Assembly: GCA_027489355.1 (NCBI GenBank)
Contig: JAIXZY010000049.1
Location: 62,001 to 126,000, forward strand
Length of the DNA stretch: 64,000 bases
Direction of reading: 5' to 3'
Source of the DNA: Paracoccaceae bacterium
GTDB lineage: Bacteria; Pseudomonadota; Alphaproteobacteria; Rhodobacterales; Rhodobacteraceae
Shown: piece by piece, positions 15,582-23,328 of the stretch
Layout of the letters: every line of letters begins with the position of its first letter
Position numbering within the stretch: position 1 is the first letter of the stretch
The notes under the pieces: model-generated
Database searches by the model: none
Seen by the model: the letters and a program-made list of their open reading frames with translations, nothing else
What the model was told of the DNA's origin: nothing
Position numbers and translations under genes: made by a program

Positions 15582-16094
15582 ATGACGCAGACGATCACCC
15601 TTCGCGTTGCGGTCCCGACCGATCTGGCCGGGATCGACCGGCTGCTCGGCCGCAGCTATCCGCGGCTTCTGGCCCCGGACTATCCGCCCTCGACGCTGGT
15701 CCTTGCCGTGCCGCGCTTTGCCCGGGCGCAGCCGGAGCTTCTGGCCTCGGGGCGCTACTTCGTGGCCGAGGACCCTCGTGGTCGCATCCTGGCCGCCGGC
15801 GGCTGGTCCTTCCGCAGCCCGTCGGGCGGCAAGCTGGACCTGGCGCAGGCCCATGTCCGCCATGTGGCGACCGACCCAGCCGCGGCGCGGCAGGGTCTTG
15901 GGCACATGGTGATGGAACGGGTGATGGCAGAAGCGCGGGCCGCGGGGGCAAACTGGCTTGACTGCCTGTCGACGCGGACGGCGGTGCCGTTCTACGCCGC
16001 GCTGGGGTTCCGCACAGTGCAGCCCGAGGAGCTTTCCCTGGGGCCGGGGATCAGCTTTCCGGTGCTGCGGATGCTGGCCGACCTGCGGTCGTAA
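15582..16094 (+). CDS. GNAT family N-acetyltransferase
   Basis: The 170-residue protein shows the GNAT acetyl-CoA motif: VRHVATDPAAARQGLGHMVM near residue 100 (RxxGxG/A-like pyrophosphate loop RQGLG). A beta-strand with a C-terminal FYAALGFRTV follows, which is the usual motif B. The N-terminus TLRVAVPTDLAGIDRLL is typical of ribosomal-protein/small-molecule acetyltransferases. The acceptor is unknown. It is transcribed alone, 31 bases after the VIT1-like gene on the same strand, and ends at a bidirectional terminator. Confidence 0.85.
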   Translation: MTQTITLRVAVPTDLAGIDRLLGRSYPRLLAPDYPPSTLVLAVPRFARAQPELLASGRYFVAEDPRGRILAAGGWSFRSPSGGKLDLAQAHVRHVATDPAAARQGLGHMVMERVMAEARAAGANWLDCLSTRTAVPFYAALGFRTVQPEELSLGPGISFPVLRMLADLRS

Positions 16095-16099
16095 ATGAA

Positions 16100-16125
16100 A
16101 AGGGCCGGTCCTGCGACCGGCCCTT
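16100..16125. terminator. Bidirectional terminator between GNAT and BI-1 genes
   Basis: AAGGGCCGGTC pairs perfectly with GACCGGCCCTT around a CTGC loop. The A-run on one side and T-containing flank on the other allow use from both strands. The two flanking genes are convergent. Confidence 0.8.
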
Positions 16126-16145
16126 CGTCGTCCTGGAGGTCCGCC

Positions 16146-16883
16146 TTACTCGCGGTTGCCCATGAATTGCAGCAGGAACATGAACAGGTTGATGAAGTCC
16201 ATGTAGAGGTTCAGCGCGCCCATGATCGCCGACTTGGCCAGCCATTCCTGGTCGCCGTGGACCGCATGCTGGATGTAGTCGGTCTTGATGCGCTGGGTGT
16301 CATAGGCGGTCAGACCCGCGAAGATCAGCACGCCGATCACCGAGATCGCGAAGGCCAGCGCCGACGAGGCGAGGAAGATGTTCACGACCATCGCGACCAA
16401 GAGGCCGATCAGGCCCATCATCAGGAAGGTCCCCATCGCGCTGAGGTCGCGCTTGGTGGTGTAGCCGTACAGCGACAGCGCCGCGAAGGAGATCGCGGTG
16501 ATCAGGAAGGTCTGCGCGATCGAGACGCCGGTGAAGACCTGGAAGATCCAGGCCAGCGACAGGCCCATCGCCGCCGCGAAGGCGTAGAAGAACAGCTGCG
16601 CCGCCGCGACCGACATGCGGTTGATCATCGCGCCGAAGGCGAAGACCATGCCCAGCGGTAGGAACATCGCCACCCAGCCCAGGATCGTCATCTGCCCGGT
16701 GGCTGGGTTGCGCAGGATGGAGAAGAGCTGGTCCGACGAACCGACCGCCCAGGCAACGCCGGCAGTGACCAGCATCGCCACGGACATCAGCCCGTAGACC
16801 TTGTTCATGTGGGCGCGAAGCCCTTCGTCGATCTGCGCGCGGGTTCCGACGCCTACGCTGCGGACCGTATCAAATTGAGCCAT
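16146..16883 (-). CDS. Bax inhibitor-1/YccA family membrane protein
   Basis: The 245-residue protein starts MAQFDTVRSVGVGTRAQIDEG with GGAGG 8 bases upstream. Seven hydrophobic helices follow from about residue 30 (KVYGLMSVAMLVTAGVAWAV) to the C-terminus. The family signature includes GLTAYDTQRIK near the end. Bacterial BI-1 proteins such as YbhL/YccA act in the inner membrane, and YccA is a modulator of FtsH. Others are proton-gated calcium leaks. The exact role here is unknown. It is convergent with the GNAT gene and divergent from nothing close. Confidence 0.92.
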   Translation of the reverse strand: MAQFDTVRSVGVGTRAQIDEGLRAHMNKVYGLMSVAMLVTAGVAWAVGSSDQLFSILRNPATGQMTILGWVAMFLPLGMVFAFGAMINRMSVAAAQLFFYAFAAAMGLSLAWIFQVFTGVSIAQTFLITAISFAALSLYGYTTKRDLSAMGTFLMMGLIGLLVAMVVNIFLASSALAFAISVIGVLIFAGLTAYDTQRIKTDYIQHAVHGDQEWLAKSAIMGALNLYMDFINLFMFLLQFMGNRE

Positions 16884-17014
16884 TGAAGCCTCCGATGTTG
16901 TCCCTAAGGGCAACGCCGGGGGAACCGGCGCGACCTCGTGCCCAGAATATTGGGAACCCGGACCTTCATTTCAAGAACCTCGCGCGCGCGAAGCTGCGGA
17001 AAACCGTCAACCTT

Positions 17015-17236
17015 TCAGCCTTTCCAGTGCGACGGAGCGTCCCAGGAGGGACGCTCGGCCTCGGCCGCTGCCTGGGCGCGGGTCAGGCCGATATCGCGGA
17101 GGAGATGGTCGTCGAGCCGGGCGAGAGAGTGCCGCGACCGTGCCACCGCCGAGCGCCGGAGCAGGGCGCGCGGCAGGCCGGCCAGGGTGGAGGGACGAAG
17201 GAGGGCAAGCGGCAGGGCTAGAAGCGGGGCGGGCAT
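17015..17236 (-). CDS. DUF1127 (YjiS-like) small protein
   Basis: The 73-residue protein has a hydrophobic/basic N-terminal helix, then the DUF1127 core SLARLDDHLLRDIGLTRAQA (about residues 36-55) and ends WDAPSHWKG, a tail typical of Rhodobacteraceae members. AAAGGA lies before the ATG. DUF1127 proteins are RNA-associated in the few studied cases. It is divergent from the LysR regulator, with about 125 bases between them. It is the second DUF1127 gene in this window. The first one lies at 8763 and has a different tail. Confidence 0.85.
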   Translation of the reverse strand: MPAPLLALPLALLRPSTLAGLPRALLRRSAVARSRHSLARLDDHLLRDIGLTRAQAAAEAERPSWDAPSHWKG

Positions 17237-17261
17237 GGTCGGGTCCTTTCATCGGATCGGG

Positions 17262-17350
17262 TGATGGGTGGATGCGGTTGCATCAGGATGCTTGAACAAT
17301 GCGCCTTTCGTGTGCATAGTGGAAACGAATGATTGTGCGATCACCCATCA
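17262..17350. promoter_or_regulatory. Divergent control region with separated inverted repeat
   Basis: TGATGGGTG (17262-17270) and CACCCATCA (17342-17350) are exact complements 71 bases apart between the DUF1127 and LysR genes. The repeat could be a bivalent operator for the LysR protein. This is inference, since no T-N11-A core was assigned. Confidence 0.3.
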
Positions 17351-17361
17351 GGATCTGTGAT

Positions 17362-18213
17362 ATGCCCCGAAACCTCGACCTTGCCTCGCTGCGCTCTTTC
17401 GTCACCGTGGCCGATGTGGGTGGCGTGACGCGCGCGGCGGGCTATCTGAATCTGACGCAATCCGCCGTCTCGATGCAGATCAAGCGTCTGGAAGAGGCGC
17501 TGGGCATGAACCTTTTCCTGCGCGCCGCGCGGAAGCTGGCGCTGTCGCCCGAGGGAGAGCAGCTTCTGTCCTATGGCCGCCGGATGCTGGCGCTGAATGA
17601 CGAGGCGCTGTCGGCGCTGTCAGCGACCTGCTGCGAGGGCGAGATCCGGCTGGGTGTGCCGCATGACGTGGTCTATCCGGTGATCCCCGGCATCCTTCGG
17701 CGGATGGCGCAGGCCTATCCACGGGTGCGAATCAACCTGGTCTCGTCCTTTACGGTGCTGATGAAGCAGGACTTCGCCCGCGGCGCCTTTGACGTGATCA
17801 TCACCACGGAAGAGCTTCCCGACCCCGCGGCCGAGGTGCTTTCCTCACGCGGGTTGGTATGGGTCGGCGCGCCCGATGGCAACGCCTGGCAGCGCCGGCC
17901 GCTGCGGCTGGGCTTCAAGGACACCTGCATCTTCCGCCCCCACGCCCAGGCGGCGCTGGAGGCCGCGGGCATCCCTTGGGAGATGGCAGCCGGGGGCGAA
18001 AGCGAGCAGGCGGTCGAGGCGACGGTGGCCGCGGACCTTGCGATCACCATGCGGATGGTGGGCAGCATCCCGGAGGGGATGGTCCCGATTGCCGCCGACA
18101 ACCAGTTGCCGCAGGTGGGCGAGATGAAGCTGGCGCTGTACCGGGCCAACCGGCGCAACGACGAGGCGGTCGATATGCTGGTCAGCGAGTTGCGCTGCGC
18201 CTACGGGTCCTGA
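17362..18213 (+). CDS. LysR family transcriptional regulator
   Basis: The 283-residue protein starts MPRNLDLASLRSFVTVADVG. The N-terminal winged helix-turn-helix (TRAAGYLNLTQSAVSMQIKR) is typical of LysR proteins, and the C-terminal part is an effector-binding domain. An alternative ATG 11 codons upstream (17329) is in frame with no better ribosome binding site. Its 3' end overlaps the stop of the quinone oxidoreductase by 13 bases, tail to tail. LysR genes usually control a divergent neighbour, which here is the DUF1127 gene. No target is proven. Confidence 0.88.
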   Translation: MPRNLDLASLRSFVTVADVGGVTRAAGYLNLTQSAVSMQIKRLEEALGMNLFLRAARKLALSPEGEQLLSYGRRMLALNDEALSALSATCCEGEIRLGVPHDVVYPVIPGILRRMAQAYPRVRINLVSSFTVLMKQDFARGAFDVIITTEELPDPAAEVLSSRGLVWVGAPDGNAWQRRPLRLGFKDTCIFRPHAQAALEAAGIPWEMAAGGESEQAVEATVAADLAITMRMVGSIPEGMVPIAADNQLPQVGEMKLALYRANRRNDEAVDMLVSELRCAYGS

Positions 18214-19172
18214 CCGACGCGGATGACGACCTTGCCGGTCGCCTTGCGGTTCTTCAAGAGCGCCAGGCCCTGAGGAAATTCGTCAAAGGGCAGGACGTGG
18301 CTGACATGCGGCCGGATCAGCCCCTCGGCCCGCCAGGTCAGCAGCTGGGCCATGCTGGCGGCGACCAGGGCGGGCGCGTGGGTCTCGTAGCCGCCGTACC
18401 AGAAGCCGGAGACGGTCAGGTTCTTGACCAGCAGGAGATTGGCGGGGATCTGCGGCACCTCGCCCGAGGCGAAGCCGATCGCCAATAGCCGTCCGTCCGG
18501 CTTGCAGGCGCGAAGTGCTGCGTCGAAGGCAGGCCCTCCGACGGCGTCATAGACGACATCGACGCCGCCCTCGGCCTTGAGCCGCTCTTTCAGCCCCTCG
18601 GCCTCGCTGTCGATCAGTACGTCCGCACCTGCCTCGCGCGCGACCGCAAGGCGCGCCTCGCCACGGGCCGAGGCGATGACGCGTGCGCCGAGACGCTTGC
18701 CGATTTCCACGGCCGTCAGCCCGACGCCCCCGGCCGCCCCGGTGACGAACAGCGTCTCACCCGGCTGCAACCGCGCCTTGTGGGTCAGCGCCAGGTGGGA
18801 CGTGCCGTAGGCGATGGGGAAGCCGGCGGCTTCGACAAGGCTCATGGCGTCGGGAATGGCATGGACGCGGTCTGCGGCCAGGCAGATCCGTTCGGCAAGG
18901 GCCCCGGCCGGGCATGTGGCAAGCACACGCGTACCGGGTGCAGGGCCGGTTGTCCCCGGCCCGAGGCTTTCCACCACGCCCGAAAGTTCCATCCCCGGGG
19001 TGAAGGGGGGAACCTGGCGAACCTGGTACTTGCCCTGAATCGCGAGCATATCCGCAAAGTTGAGACCGACTGCTTCCACCCGCAGAACAAGTTCGCCTTT
19101 AACGGGAATTGGAGGCATAATCTCGGTCAGCCGAGGGATGCCATCGAATTCAAACACTTGCCATGCGCGCAT
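18201..19172 (-). CDS. Zinc-free NADPH:quinone oxidoreductase (MDR family)
   Basis: The 323-residue protein starts MRAWQVFEFDGIPRLTEIMPP and shows the medium-chain dehydrogenase/reductase fold. The Rossmann motif TGAAGGVGLTAVEIGKRLGA lies near residue 150. The structural and catalytic zinc cysteines are absent, so it belongs to the QOR branch, which reduces quinones or alpha,beta-unsaturated carbonyls with NADPH. The N-terminal MRAWQ and the C-terminal NRKATGKVVIRV fit this group. The promoter lies at 19220-19247 with a palindrome over the predicted transcription start. It converges on the LysR gene. Confidence 0.9.
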   Translation of the reverse strand: MRAWQVFEFDGIPRLTEIMPPIPVKGELVLRVEAVGLNFADMLAIQGKYQVRQVPPFTPGMELSGVVESLGPGTTGPAPGTRVLATCPAGALAERICLAADRVHAIPDAMSLVEAAGFPIAYGTSHLALTHKARLQPGETLFVTGAAGGVGLTAVEIGKRLGARVIASARGEARLAVAREAGADVLIDSEAEGLKERLKAEGGVDVVYDAVGGPAFDAALRACKPDGRLLAIGFASGEVPQIPANLLLVKNLTVSGFWYGGYETHAPALVAASMAQLLTWRAEGLIRPHVSHVLPFDEFPQGLALLKNRKATGKVVIRVGQDP

Positions 19173-19206
19173 TCTTCAGGGTTCCGGGCCGGGTTGTTTC
19201 TACCAC

Positions 19207-19217
19207 CTACAGTGTAG
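19207..19217. promoter_or_regulatory. Palindrome CTACAGTGTAG, possible QOR operator
   Basis: CTACA and TGTAG are perfect arms around a single G. The palindrome lies about at the predicted transcription start of the QOR gene, 35 bases before its start codon, a position where a bound repressor would block transcription. Confidence 0.4.
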
Positions 19218-19219
19218 TG

Positions 19220-19247
19220 CTTTTAATGCCCCTACAGTTTCTTGCAA
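19220..19247 (-). promoter_or_regulatory. Promoter of the quinone oxidoreductase gene
   Basis: On the minus strand TTGCAA (-35) and TAAAAG (-10) are separated by 16 bases, with the predicted start near 19213. Confidence 0.45.
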
Positions 19248-19258
19248 CGCAATGAATG

Positions 19259-19275
19259 GCATTTTCGCAAAATGC
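19259..19275. promoter_or_regulatory. Inverted repeat GCATTTT-CGC-AAAATGC
   Basis: Seven-base arms with a three-base spacer form a perfect inverted repeat. Two more GCAAAATGC/GAAATGC boxes follow within 45 bases. The cluster lies about 90-150 bases upstream of the QOR start and could be an operator. The binding protein is unknown. Confidence 0.35.
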
Positions 19276-19479
19276 GACGGTCCTCCGAGGGCATGTGCAA
19301 AATGCAACGCGAAATGCGATACCACTTTAGGGAGAGTGCTGATTCGGCTCTGCCTCTCTTGCGGGCAGGTGGGGACAACCCCACCGTGTGTTATACGTAT
19401 GGATAATTCGACATATCCGAAAGGACAGGTTTTGGCGGCCGGGAGAGATTTTTTGTTAACCAGTTCGGCCCCGGCAGTC

Positions 19480-19497
19480 TTGGCACGGAATCTGCTT
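19480..19497 (+). promoter_or_regulatory. Sigma54-type promoter upstream of the XRE gene
   Basis: TTGGCACGGAATCTGCTT has the invariant GG and GC dinucleotides ten bases apart, and TGGCACG matches the -24 element exactly. The start would be near 19507, 34 bases before the ATG. No competing sigma70 promoter with good spacing was seen. Confidence 0.5.
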
Positions 19498-19540
19498 ATA
19501 TATCCTCGAGGGGAATGGACACACGTTTTTGGAGTAGAGA

Positions 19541-19903
19541 ATGAAGCATCCCGTAGACGCACATGTTGGCAAGCGCATCCGTCACCGCCGCTGGATGGTG
19601 GGCATGACCCAGCAGCAGCTGGCCGACAAGGTGGGCATCAAGTTCCAGCAGATCCAGAAGTACGAGACCGGAATGAACCGCGTCAGCGCCTCGCGCCTGT
19701 GGGACGTGGCGGATGCGCTGGGCGTGTCGATCTCGTTCTTCTTCGAGGGGCTGGGCGAAGGCCAGGCGGCCGCGGCCTATGCCCACGGCGACATGATGTC
19801 GGACAAGGAAGCGCTGGAACTGGTGCGGTCGTACTATGCGATCCCCGAAGCGCAGCGTCGCCGTCTGTTCGATCTGGCGCGGGTTCTATCCGAAGCCGCC
19901 TGA
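19541..19903 (+). CDS. XRE family helix-turn-helix regulator
   Basis: The 120-residue protein starts MKHPVDAHVGKRIRHRRWMV. The helix-turn-helix GMTQQQLADKVGIKFQQIQK lies at about residues 22-42, and the short C-terminal part SISFFFEGL leads to a helical tail with several acidic residues. The start fits GGAGTAGAG before the ATG. This form is nearly invariant in Rhodobacterales from memory, and its targets are unknown. It is controlled by a candidate sigma54 promoter. hisN follows 76 bases after the stop, separated by strong hairpins. Confidence 0.9.
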   Translation: MKHPVDAHVGKRIRHRRWMVGMTQQQLADKVGIKFQQIQKYETGMNRVSASRLWDVADALGVSISFFFEGLGEGQAAAAYAHGDMMSDKEALELVRSYYAIPEAQRRRLFDLARVLSEAA

Positions 19904-19921
19904 AAGGTGCCTTGACCTCGT

Positions 19922-19949
19922 CCCCCTGGGCGTCTAGCGCCCTGGGGGC
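19922..19949 (+). terminator. GC-rich hairpin after the XRE gene
   Basis: CCCCCTGGGCG and CGCCCTGGGGG pair with one T-T mismatch around a short loop, 18 bases after the XRE stop. It lacks a T-run, so it could be a weak terminator or an mRNA 3' stabiliser. Confidence 0.45.
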
Positions 19950-19979
19950 GCGGACCCCCCTCACGCGGGTCCGGCAGCC

Positions 19980-20789
19980 ATGAGGGATGGGATGCGGGTT
20001 TCCGAGTCTTTGGCGTCCGAGCTGATCGCGACGGCGCATGAACTGGCGGACGTGGCACGGGTTGCCACCCTGTCGCACTTCCGGACGCGCGATCTTGCGG
20101 CCGAGACCAAGGAAACCGAACGCTTCGACCCGGTGACGGCTGCCGACCGCCTGTCCGAAGAGCGCATGCGCGAAGTCCTTGCCCGGCGCCGTCCCCAGGA
20201 CGGCATCCTGGGCGAGGAGTTCGGCATTTCCGGCGGGTCCTCGGGCCTGACCTGGGTGCTGGACCCGATCGACGGCACGCGCGGCTACCTGTCCGGCACG
20301 CCGACCTGGGGGGTGCTGATCTCGGTCCGCGATGCCGAGGGGGTGCTCTACGGCATCATCGACCAGCCCTATATCCGCGAACGCTTTGAAGGCGGGCTTG
20401 GCCGCGCGCGCGTGGTCGGCCCGATGGGCGAGGCGGCGCTGGCCGTCCGCTCGGCGCGCCCGCTGTCGCAGGCGATCCTGTTCTCGACCTTCCCCGAGGT
20501 TGGCACGCCCGCAGAAGGCGCGGCCTTCCGGCGGGTGGCTTCGGGGGCGAAACTGGTGCGCTACGGGACCGATTGCTACGCCTATGCGCTGATCGCGGCA
20601 GGCCAGATCGACCTGGTGATCGAGGCGGGGCTGCAGGCCTATGACGTGCAGGCCCCCATCGCGGTGATCGAGGCCGCGGGTGGGATCGTCACCGACTGGC
20701 AGGGCCGCCCCGCGCTGGACGGCGGGCAGATCCTTGCGGCCGCAAGCCGGGAGCTGCATGCCGAGGCGCTGGCCCTGCTGAACGGCTGA
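19980..20789 (+). CDS. hisN: Histidinol-phosphatase, inositol monophosphatase family
   Basis: The 269-residue protein has the IMPase metal-binding motifs: GEEFG near residue 78, DPIDGTRGYLSG near residue 97, and AYDVQAPIAVIEAAGG near residue 220. In alphaproteobacteria and actinobacteria an IMPase-type HisN removes phosphate from L-histidinol phosphate, the penultimate histidine step. The DPIDGTRGY pattern with the missing canonical IMPase inositol residues supports HisN over SuhB. A second Met four codons in (19992) is an alternative start. The gene is not near other his genes, which is common for hisN. Confidence 0.8.
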   Translation: MRDGMRVSESLASELIATAHELADVARVATLSHFRTRDLAAETKETERFDPVTAADRLSEERMREVLARRRPQDGILGEEFGISGGSSGLTWVLDPIDGTRGYLSGTPTWGVLISVRDAEGVLYGIIDQPYIRERFEGGLGRARVVGPMGEAALAVRSARPLSQAILFSTFPEVGTPAEGAAFRRVASGAKLVRYGTDCYAYALIAAGQIDLVIEAGLQAYDVQAPIAVIEAAGGIVTDWQGRPALDGGQILAAASRELHAEALALLNG

Positions 20790-20797
20790 GGCCGGGG

Positions 20798-20821
20798 GCA
20801 AGACTTTTCGGAAAGTCTTGC
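20798..20821. terminator. Perfect hairpin GCAAGACTTT-TCGG-AAAGTCTTGC after hisN
   Basis: Ten-base perfect arms around TCGG lie 8 bases after the hisN stop. There is no T-run directly after, so termination is not certain. The same kind of hairpin recurs in related genomes from memory. Confidence 0.6.
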
Positions 20822-20982
20822 AACATCCTTCTGGGAATCCGGGGTCGCCCGACCTTGCCGCAAAGGGCGCCGCCCCGCTACACTGTCCGTGCCGCGCGTG
20901 TCCTTCTCCCTTCTGACGGGCGGCCCCCGGGATCGGCCGGGGGGCACCGGGCCGGGCCGAAAGGTGCAACAAGGCTGCACCC

Positions 20983-22323
20983 ATGACCGACCTTCTGATC
21001 CGCAACGCCGATGTCCTGGTGACGATGAACGCCAGCCGGGCCGAAATCGCCCGCGGCGATGTCCACATCCGCGACGGGGAGATCCTGGCCGTCGGCACCG
21101 GCCTTTCGGCGGGCGCGGCCGAGGTCATCGACGCCTCGGGCTGCGTGGTGACGCCGGGGCTCGTGAACACGCACCACCACCTCTACCAGACGCTGACCCG
21201 TGCGGTGCCGGGGGGGCAGGATGCGCTGCTCTTCGGCTGGCTGAAGACGCTGTACCCGATCTGGGCGAAGTTCGGACCCGAGGAGATGTTCACCTCGGCC
21301 CAGGTAGGGCTGGCGGAACTGGCGCTGTCGGGCTGCACGATGACCTCGGACCACCTGTACCTTTATCCGAACGGCGCGCGGCTGGACGACACCATCGCGG
21401 CTGCGGCAGAGGTGGGCCTGCGCTTCCATCCGACGCGCGGGGCGATGAGCATCGGCGAAAGCGCGGGGGGACTGCCGCCGGACAGTCTGGTGGAGAGGGA
21501 GCCCGCGATCCTTGCGGACATGATCCGCGTGGTGGACCGCTTCTACGATCCCCGCCCGGGGGCGATGATACGGGTCGGACTTGCGCCCTGTTCGCCCTTC
21601 TCGGTCAGCCGGGAGCTGATGCGCGACGCGGCGCTGCTTGCGCGCGACAAGGGCGTGATGCTGCACACCCATCTGGCCGAGAACGATGAGGACGTGGCCT
21701 ATTCTCTGGCCCAGTTCGGCTGCCGCCCGGGCCAATATGCCGAGGATCTGGGCTGGACCGGCGCGGATGTCTGGCACGCGCATTGCGTAAAGCTCGAAGG
21801 TTCGGAAATTGAACTTTTCAGCCGGACGGGGACGGGGGTTGCCCATTGTCCGTGTTCGAATTGTAGACTCGGGTCCGGCATTGCCCCCGTGCGCGCAATG
21901 CGGGATGCGGGGGTCAAGGTGGCCTTGGGCGCCGACGGGTCAGCCTCGAACGACGCCGGCAATCTGGTGGGCGAGGCGCGGATGGCGATGCTGTTGCAAC
22001 GGGTCGCGCACGGCGCCGACGCGATGAGCGCGCGGGAGGCGCTGGAGATCGCCACGCTGGGCGGGGCGCAGGTGCTGGGGCGCGAGGACCTTGGGGTGAT
22101 CGCGCCGGGCAAGCGGGCGGACCTCGCGATCTGGGATCTGCGCGGGGTTGAAGCGGCAGGGTCCTGGGACCCGGTGGCGGCGCTGGTCCTCTGCGGACCG
22201 ACGCGGGTGCGCCACCTGATCGTCGAGGGGCGGCAGGTGGTGCGCGACGGGCAGATGGTGACGCTGGACCTTCCGCGCGTGCTTGAGACGCAGCGCCGGC
22301 TGGCCACCCGGCTGGCGGGGTGA
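20983..22323 (+). CDS. 8-oxoguanine deaminase-type amidohydrolase
   Basis: The 446-residue protein is an amidohydrolase-superfamily enzyme. NTHHHLYQTLTRAVPGGQD carries the HxH metal pair, and LHTHLAEN, AHCVKLEG and ALGADGSASND carry the remaining ligands. The segment VAHCPCSNCRLGSGIAPV is close to that of 8-oxoguanine deaminases such as Pseudomonas Pa0142 and distinguishes them from adenosine or chlorohydrolase groups. It would deaminate 8-oxoguanine to urate. Related s-triazine hydrolases are the main alternative. A guanine deaminase lies 1.3 kb away on the other strand, so the region handles purines. Confidence 0.75.
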   Translation: MTDLLIRNADVLVTMNASRAEIARGDVHIRDGEILAVGTGLSAGAAEVIDASGCVVTPGLVNTHHHLYQTLTRAVPGGQDALLFGWLKTLYPIWAKFGPEEMFTSAQVGLAELALSGCTMTSDHLYLYPNGARLDDTIAAAAEVGLRFHPTRGAMSIGESAGGLPPDSLVEREPAILADMIRVVDRFYDPRPGAMIRVGLAPCSPFSVSRELMRDAALLARDKGVMLHTHLAENDEDVAYSLAQFGCRPGQYAEDLGWTGADVWHAHCVKLEGSEIELFSRTGTGVAHCPCSNCRLGSGIAPVRAMRDAGVKVALGADGSASNDAGNLVGEARMAMLLQRVAHGADAMSAREALEIATLGGAQVLGREDLGVIAPGKRADLAIWDLRGVEAAGSWDPVAALVLCGPTRVRHLIVEGRQVVRDGQMVTLDLPRVLETQRRLATRLAG

Positions 22324-22396
22324 CGTCCGGATTTCCCGCCCTGTTCCCCGGCGGGAAAGCCGGGCAAGGTCGGCGCGGGACAACCTGGAGACCCCC

Positions 22397-22966
22397 ATGC
22401 GCCTGTTACCGAGCCTTGCCCTCGCCCTTGCCGCCGCGCTTCCGGCCGCTGCGGAGACCGTGCTGTCGGAAGCCAGCGGCAACTGGGCGGGTTCGACCGG
22501 GGACGGGTTCACCTTTCTTGCCCGGCTGACCCAGAACGAGGATATGGCGCGGCTGACGATCTGGGGCGGGAACCCCGGTCAGGCGGCGGTGGCCGAGGGC
22601 GAGCCGCAGTTCGACAACCCGACCATCGCCATCGGGGCCTTCGCGACGAAGCAGGCGCTGGAGGTTCTCGATACGGGCAACGGGAGCGTCCTGCAGATCG
22701 TCACGGAATACGCCGACGAGGAGGGAAGCGGGCGGATCGTCACGCAGCTGCAGTTCATTGACAACCAGTTCACCGTGGTGGGCTACTACCACGGGGGCGA
22801 GCTGGCCGGGAAAAACTTCGACTGCGACGTGGACCTGTGGAAGATGACCGCGACCGAGGACGGTACCACGCGCGAGTTGGAACCGGTGGGGTTCGAGGCG
22901 CTGAATGCCAGTGACTGGACCTGGGACGCGCCCTACGAGCGGGGCTTCTGTCACCGGGCGGAGTGA
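22397..22966 (+). CDS. Secreted protein of unknown function
   Basis: The 189-residue protein has a signal peptide (MRLLPSLALALAAALPAAAE) and a compact soluble domain with two cysteines, in FDCDVD and FCHRAE at the C-terminus, which may form a disulphide. No known domain is recognised. The ATG is preceded by GGAGACCCCC. The gene lies between the 8-oxoguanine deaminase and the RraB-like gene, on the same strand. The spacing of 73 and 28 bases would allow cotranscription. A periplasmic location is inferred. Confidence 0.7.
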   Translation: MRLLPSLALALAAALPAAAETVLSEASGNWAGSTGDGFTFLARLTQNEDMARLTIWGGNPGQAAVAEGEPQFDNPTIAIGAFATKQALEVLDTGNGSVLQIVTEYADEEGSGRIVTQLQFIDNQFTVVGYYHGGELAGKNFDCDVDLWKMTATEDGTTRELEPVGFEALNASDWTWDAPYERGFCHRAE

Positions 22967-22994
22967 GGTAGAAGGGCCGTCAGGAGGCCCGCCC

Positions 22995-23312
22995 ATGTCC
23001 CACGACTACGCCGCCCAGCGGCGCGATACGTTCCAGACCTTCCGCCAGTCGAAGGGGGTCAGCCTGCCGAAGACCGCGGTGGTGGAGTTTGCCTTCTTCG
23101 TCGAGGAGCTGGACGCGAGCTGGCCGGCCTTCGAGCGGGCGCTGCGGCTGGCAGGGTTTTCCACGCGGCGGCTGAAGGATGGAGAGACGCTGATCGCCTC
23201 GTTCGGGCCGATGCCGGTGACACCAGAGGCGATCTGGGAGCGGGAACATGCGGCGACCGAGATCGCGTTGAAGCATGATTTCTACCCCGATGGCTGGGAG
23301 CTGGCCGAGTAG
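22995..23312 (+). CDS. RraB-like ribonuclease E inhibitor family protein
   Basis: The 105-residue protein starts MSHDYAAQRRDTFQTFRQSK after a strong AGGAGG. The VEFAFFVEELDASWPAFERA segment, the ALRLAGFSTRRL helix-strand and the terminal YPDGWELAE match the RraB fold. E. coli RraB binds the RNase E scaffold and inhibits mRNA decay. Whether the alphaproteobacterial protein does so is not known. The gene is the last on this strand before a 270-base repeat-bearing gap. The assignment rests on pattern only. Confidence 0.65.
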   Translation: MSHDYAAQRRDTFQTFRQSKGVSLPKTAVVEFAFFVEELDASWPAFERALRLAGFSTRRLKDGETLIASFGPMPVTPEAIWEREHAATEIALKHDFYPDGWELAE

Positions 23313-23315
23313 GCC

Positions 23316-23328
23316 GTCCACGCGGGAC
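23316..23328. repeat. Palindromic motif GTCCACGCGGGAC after the rraB-like stop
   Basis: GTCCACGCGGGAC followed by AAGCT matches the motif after tadA (7236) at 16 of 18 positions, and in both places it starts within four bases of the stop codon. Arms are GTCC and GGAC. Confidence 0.5.

Larger units (their letters stand above)
19173..19540. other. AT-richer control region between QOR and XRE genes
   Basis: This 368-base divergent region has markedly lower GC than the flanking genes and no open frame with a binding site. It holds a QOR promoter with a palindrome over the start, a cluster of AAATGC boxes (19259-19318), GTTAAC at 19455-19460 and a sigma54-like promoter for the XRE gene. Each is listed separately. 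Confidence 0.5.

Noticed and set aside
19455-19460. GTTAAC as a CtrA half-site upstream of the XRE gene
   Set aside because: A single half-site without a second TTAA at the right distance is too weak to call.
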